DNA of 35,509 nt from Omnitrophica bacterium RIFCSPLOWO2_12_FULL_50_11 (lineage in GTDB: Bacteria > Omnitrophota > Omnitrophia > Omnitrophales > Danuiimicrobiaceae). A program made the translations under genes and the position numbers. Where the stretch lies: NCBI GenBank assembly GCA_001804315.1, contig MHFT01000074.1:23457-58965 (forward strand), written 5' to 3'. Under the pieces are notes generated by a model. That model searched no databases and was not told the DNA's origin. It saw nothing but the letters and a program-made list of their open reading frames with translations. Shown here piece by piece: positions 33,929-35,509 of this stretch (the first letter of the stretch is position 1; each line of letters opens with the position of its first letter).

Positions 33929-35266
33929 ATGATAAGAAGAATTTCAAGAAGGAGCGTGTGTTTGCTCGTTTGTGACGTGGGCGCTGTCTTTGCAGCGTTC
34001 TTGTGTGGAACTTATCTCCGTGTCGGAGCGCTGGAGTTCCGGTATGTGGTGCAACCTATCGTCTGGTTGTCGTACATCGCGTTCATCGGCAGCTTCTATA
34101 TTTTTGATTTGTATTCTCCTTTCAAATATTTTAGACCGGTGCAAACCGCCGTCGAAATATTCTACAGCGTGTTTGTCGGAAGTTTAATTTTGGCAGCAGC
34201 TTCTTATTTCGATCGCTCCCTTTTGATTGCTCGTCCTATTTTTGTTATGGCCGTTTGTTTCTTGGTGCTATTCGTTTTCTGTATTCGTATGCTTTATGAT
34301 TTGTTGTTTCGGTTCCGGCTTTTCGATAAGCGAACGGTGATCGTAGGCGCTGGCCCGTTAGAATACGAAGTTGCAAGATTGATCAGAAGAACTTCTTACT
34401 CCGGAATAAGGGTACTCGGTCTTATAGGCGTGGCTTCGTCGAGTCATGAGAAAAAAGGGTCAACATTACCTATACTTGGAACGACCTCCGAGTTACTGCG
34501 TGTGATTAATCTTCATAATGTTCAGCTGGTCATCCTCGCGATGGAGTTGAGTGAGACCTCTTCAGAATCTGATATGATAGGTACGCTTTTTAACCAGCCG
34601 GTTCAAGTCGTTAGTGCGATTCAGCTGTTTGAAAAATTGGAAAGGTCGGTACCCTGTCGGTTGGTGAATGAACATTATATTTTAACACTCATAGAAGAAG
34701 CGAAAAGAAAGCAGTACCTAAAGGTGAAACGCATGCTAGATGTTTTATGTTCTCTAGTCCTTCTAGTTGTTCTGCTACCGGTTTCGCTCTTGACAGTTCT
34801 TCTTCTCAGTTTTCAAGACATGAAAAGAATTTTTTTTGTGCAAAAACGGATCGGCAGAAATCGGCATCCGTTTCAGCTGTTCAAATTTCGGTCGATGATT
34901 CAAGGAGGTGACGGGAAAAAGATCATATCGGGTCTCGGAAAATGGCTCAGAAAATATCGGATTGATGAGCTACCGCAGATCGTTAACGTGTTAAAGGGCG
35001 ACATGAGTTTAGTGGGTCCGCGCCCTGAAACCGATAATTTCATCGAAAGGTCATATCGTTATATTCCTTCTTATCATGCTATTTTTGCTCTCAGGCCTGG
35101 AATCACAGGTTGGGCACAAGTTAATTTTAAACATACGACATCGGAACGGGGCTATGAAAAAAAGTTCTGCTACGATCTTTACTACTTAAAAAATTTTTCG
35201 CTTACTTTGGATGTCAGCGTACTTTTGAAAACGATAGGCATAATTTTGCGCGGAAAGGGCCGATAA
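33929..35266 (+). CDS. polyprenyl-phosphate sugar-1-phosphate transferase (initiating enzyme)
   Basis: This ~445-aa WbaP/WcaJ-type protein has N-terminal membrane helices (about four to five), a Rossmann-like CoA-binding-3 domain (VIVGAGPLEYEVARLIRR) and a C-terminal bacterial sugar transferase domain. KRMLDVLCSLVLLVVLLPVSLL forms the re-entrant helix, FKFRSMI and KYRIDELPQIVNVLKGDMSLVGPRPE carry the catalytic Asp-Glu region, and RPGITGWAQVNF is conserved. It starts lipid-linked glycan synthesis by loading the first sugar-1-phosphate on undecaprenyl phosphate. ATG 33929 is chosen over TTG 33890; no strong ribosome site is seen. Confidence 0.92.
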   Translation: MIRRISRRSVCLLVCDVGAVFAAFLCGTYLRVGALEFRYVVQPIVWLSYIAFIGSFYIFDLYSPFKYFRPVQTAVEIFYSVFVGSLILAAASYFDRSLLIARPIFVMAVCFLVLFVFCIRMLYDLLFRFRLFDKRTVIVGAGPLEYEVARLIRRTSYSGIRVLGLIGVASSSHEKKGSTLPILGTTSELLRVINLHNVQLVILAMELSETSSESDMIGTLFNQPVQVVSAIQLFEKLERSVPCRLVNEHYILTLIEEAKRKQYLKVKRMLDVLCSLVLLVVLLPVSLLTVLLLSFQDMKRIFFVQKRIGRNRHPFQLFKFRSMIQGGDGKKIISGLGKWLRKYRIDELPQIVNVLKGDMSLVGPRPETDNFIERSYRYIPSYHAIFALRPGITGWAQVNFKHTTSERGYEKKFCYDLYYLKNFSLTLDVSVLLKTIGIILRGKGR

Positions 35267-35352
35267 TTGTTCTCGCAGTGAGGAGCGTGTCACAGGATTC
35301 GATGGAATTTCATCGGAGTTTGTTGTAACGTACTGGCGTCAAATCAGTTAAA

Positions 35353-35423
35353 GCGGGTGTAGCTTAGTGGTAAAGTCCTAGCCTTCCAAGCTAGTCACGC
35401 GGGTTCGATTCCCGCCACCCGCT
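35353..35423 (+). tRNA. trnG: tRNA-Gly (anticodon TCC)
   Basis: A 71-nt cloverleaf: acceptor stem GCGGGTG (35353-35359) pairs with CACCCGC (35416-35422). The anticodon stem CTAGC/GCTAG encloses loop CTTCCAA with anticodon TCC. The T-arm has the usual GGTTCGATTCC. CCA is not encoded. It sits 86 bp after the last glycan gene. Confidence 0.95.
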
Positions 35424-35509
35424 CATCTGGAAGCGTAAGCCTCGCTAATCTCTAACCTCAGACATTCCCCAACTATCATTGATCTTTGAAAGTTTGGCAA
35501 AGCAGGTAA

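Noticed and set aside
1-35509. CRISPR array or rRNA genes
   Set aside because: No regularly spaced short direct repeats and no rRNA signatures were seen.

Overview
The window is one long surface-glycan (O-antigen, capsule or flagellin-glycan type) biosynthesis locus. All 29 protein genes, including one that is frameshifted, lie on the + strand, and the window ends in a tRNA-Gly(TCC) gene. It is bacterial: genes are packed with 1-16 bp stop/start overlaps, GTG and TTG starts are common, and AAGGAG-like ribosome sites are visible. A Wzy-like polymerase, an MsbA/PglK-type ABC exporter and a polyprenyl-phosphate sugar-1-phosphate transferase point to lipid-linked glycan assembly. The phylum cannot be settled from this sequence. 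The mixture of legionaminate genes and LIC/PFTS-type surface carbohydrate proteins would fit an uncultured or environmental lineage, but that is a guess.

Region 1 (1-9846) is a nonulosonic-acid operon. It holds a 5'-truncated SpsF-like/NeuB-like fusion, a PtmA-like SDR, NeuB/LegI, NeuC/LegG, NeuD/PglD-like LegH, a HisF paralogue, a HisH paralogue, a CBS-nucleotidyltransferase of PtmE type, a LegB-type 4,6-dehydratase and a LegC-type aminotransferase. The gene set resembles the GDP-linked CMP-legionaminate route described for Campylobacter jejuni. HisF and HisH, together with the PP-loop amidotransferase at 11998-13206, predict an acetamidino (amidine) modification of the sugar.

Region 2 (9831-15350) contains two large paralogous proteins of unrecognised function flanking the amidotransferase gene. 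Their N-terminal two-thirds are diverged, while the last ~606 bp of homologous sequence is ~92% identical with no indels and a sharp boundary. This is a gene-conversion signature. I propose they are GT-B-like transferases sharing one donor (perhaps CMP-legionaminate) and using different acceptors.

Region 3 (15418-22173) contains a HisC-like aminotransferase, a sulfotransferase, a CMP-sugar synthetase (LegF candidate), a radical SAM/SPASM protein, an FkbM methyltransferase broken by a frameshift, a D-2-hydroxyacid dehydrogenase and an NAD-dependent epimerase. These look like decoration and precursor genes.

Region 4 (22375-35266) is assembly: a large LIC-type surface-carbohydrate protein, two GT2 and two GT4 glycosyltransferases, two methyltransferases, a polymerase, an ABC flippase and the initiating phosphoglycosyltransferase. 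A 197-bp MITE-like element with 10-bp perfect terminal inverted repeats and a 7-bp target duplication sits exactly at the polymerase stop codon. The largest gaps without genes are 22174-22374 (one inverted repeat) and 29336-29578 (the MITE). The other gaps (26168-26314, 33788-33928, 35267-35352) show no gene; 33807-33820 is only a small hairpin.
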